Below, one piece after another: positions 63,909 to 64,000 of a DNA stretch of 64,000 bases. The translations under genes and the position numbers were made by a program. Every line of letters starts with the position of its first letter. Position 1 is the stretch's first letter. The notes beneath the pieces were generated by a model. That model made no database searches, was not told where the DNA came from, and was given only the letters and a program-made list of their open reading frames with translations. Where the stretch lies: positions 62,001 through 126,000 of the forward strand of contig NZ_JAMYDU010000009.1 of assembly GCF_024138395.1 (NCBI RefSeq), given 5' to 3'. The DNA comes from Pseudomonas mandelii. Its GTDB lineage: Bacteria > Pseudomonadota > Gammaproteobacteria > Pseudomonadales > Pseudomonadaceae.

Positions 63909-63987
63909 CTTCGCGGGCAAGCCTCGCTCCTACAGTGATCTGTGCCGTTCACAAATCTACTGTAGGAGCGAGGCTTGCCCGCGAAGA
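63909..63987. repeat. REP pair in inverted orientation
   Basis: CTTCGCGGGCAAGCCTCGCT and its inverse, about 25 bases apart, just downstream of mtnA at the right edge of the window. Confidence 0.85.
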
Positions 63988-64000
63988 ACGATGACGCGAT

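Overview
The window comes from a GC-rich (about 60%) gamma-proteobacterial chromosome, almost certainly a Pseudomonas of the P. fluorescens group. The evidence is gene content and order (pap, mnmC, the NAGGN osmolyte genes, fumC-bolA-trhO-rbdA, mtnA-mtaD-ubiG-mupP-yciK, etfBA) plus dozens of Pseudomonas-type REP hairpins between genes. No rRNA, tRNA, CRISPR array, intact IS or prophage was seen. Both ends cut through normal chromosome: the left edge lies inside araF and the right edge lies just after mtnA.

Layout. (1) 1-7.4 kb: the end of an L-arabinose ABC importer (araF', araG, araH), then a four-gene operon of GntR regulator, ADP-ribosylglycohydrolase-fold hydrolase, NCS1 permease and PfkB kinase. 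This operon resembles E. coli yegW/yegU/yegV but carries a different permease, and its substrate is unknown. (2) 7.6-10.2 kb: small stress-type or secreted proteins, an HD hydrolase and a GNAT acetyltransferase. (3) 10.4-15.6 kb: D-galactonate catabolism (dgoK, dgoA, dgoD, MFS transporter) closed by an IclR regulator. (4) 15.6-17.7 kb: a zinc alcohol dehydrogenase divergent from an AraC regulator. (5) 17.9-21.8 kb: ETF-quinone oxidoreductase divergent from etfBA, with a PsrA-like site between them. (6) 21.9-31.4 kb: periplasmic and outer-membrane lipoproteins, a MocR regulator, a START-domain protein, an LTA-synthase-like sulfatase, a 50-residue DUF3309 membrane peptide, an SDR and a YnfA protein. 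(7) 31.5-37.1 kb: a CsrA/Rsm paralogue with an unusual self-complementary leader, a YheU-like protein and the NAGGN osmoprotectant genes. (8) 37.3-43.8 kb: mnmC, pap, a thiolase and a DMT exporter. (9) 43.9-57.6 kb: fumC, a DUF2059 protein, bolA, trhO, a DsbA-like protein, an ABC exporter, rbdA and a TenA-like gene, interrupted by a lower-GC 1381-residue toxin-like gene. (10) 57.8-63.9 kb: a diguanylate cyclase, then yciK, mupP, ubiG, mtaD and mtnA.

The most interesting observations are four. The giant DUF6543-type protein ends in an apparent zinc-deaminase signature and has no adjacent immunity gene. The yegTUV-like operon has an NCS1 permease where YegT would be. The CsrA-family gene has its Shine-Dalgarno sequence exactly complementary to an upstream segment. 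A REP-containing 144-bp element has inserted into another REP with what looks like a 9-bp target duplication. Smaller oddities include a 39% GC patch inside the EAL domain of rbdA and a 20-bp palindrome that gives two convergent genes the same last three codons.

All function calls come from reading the sequence and recalling families; no database search was run.
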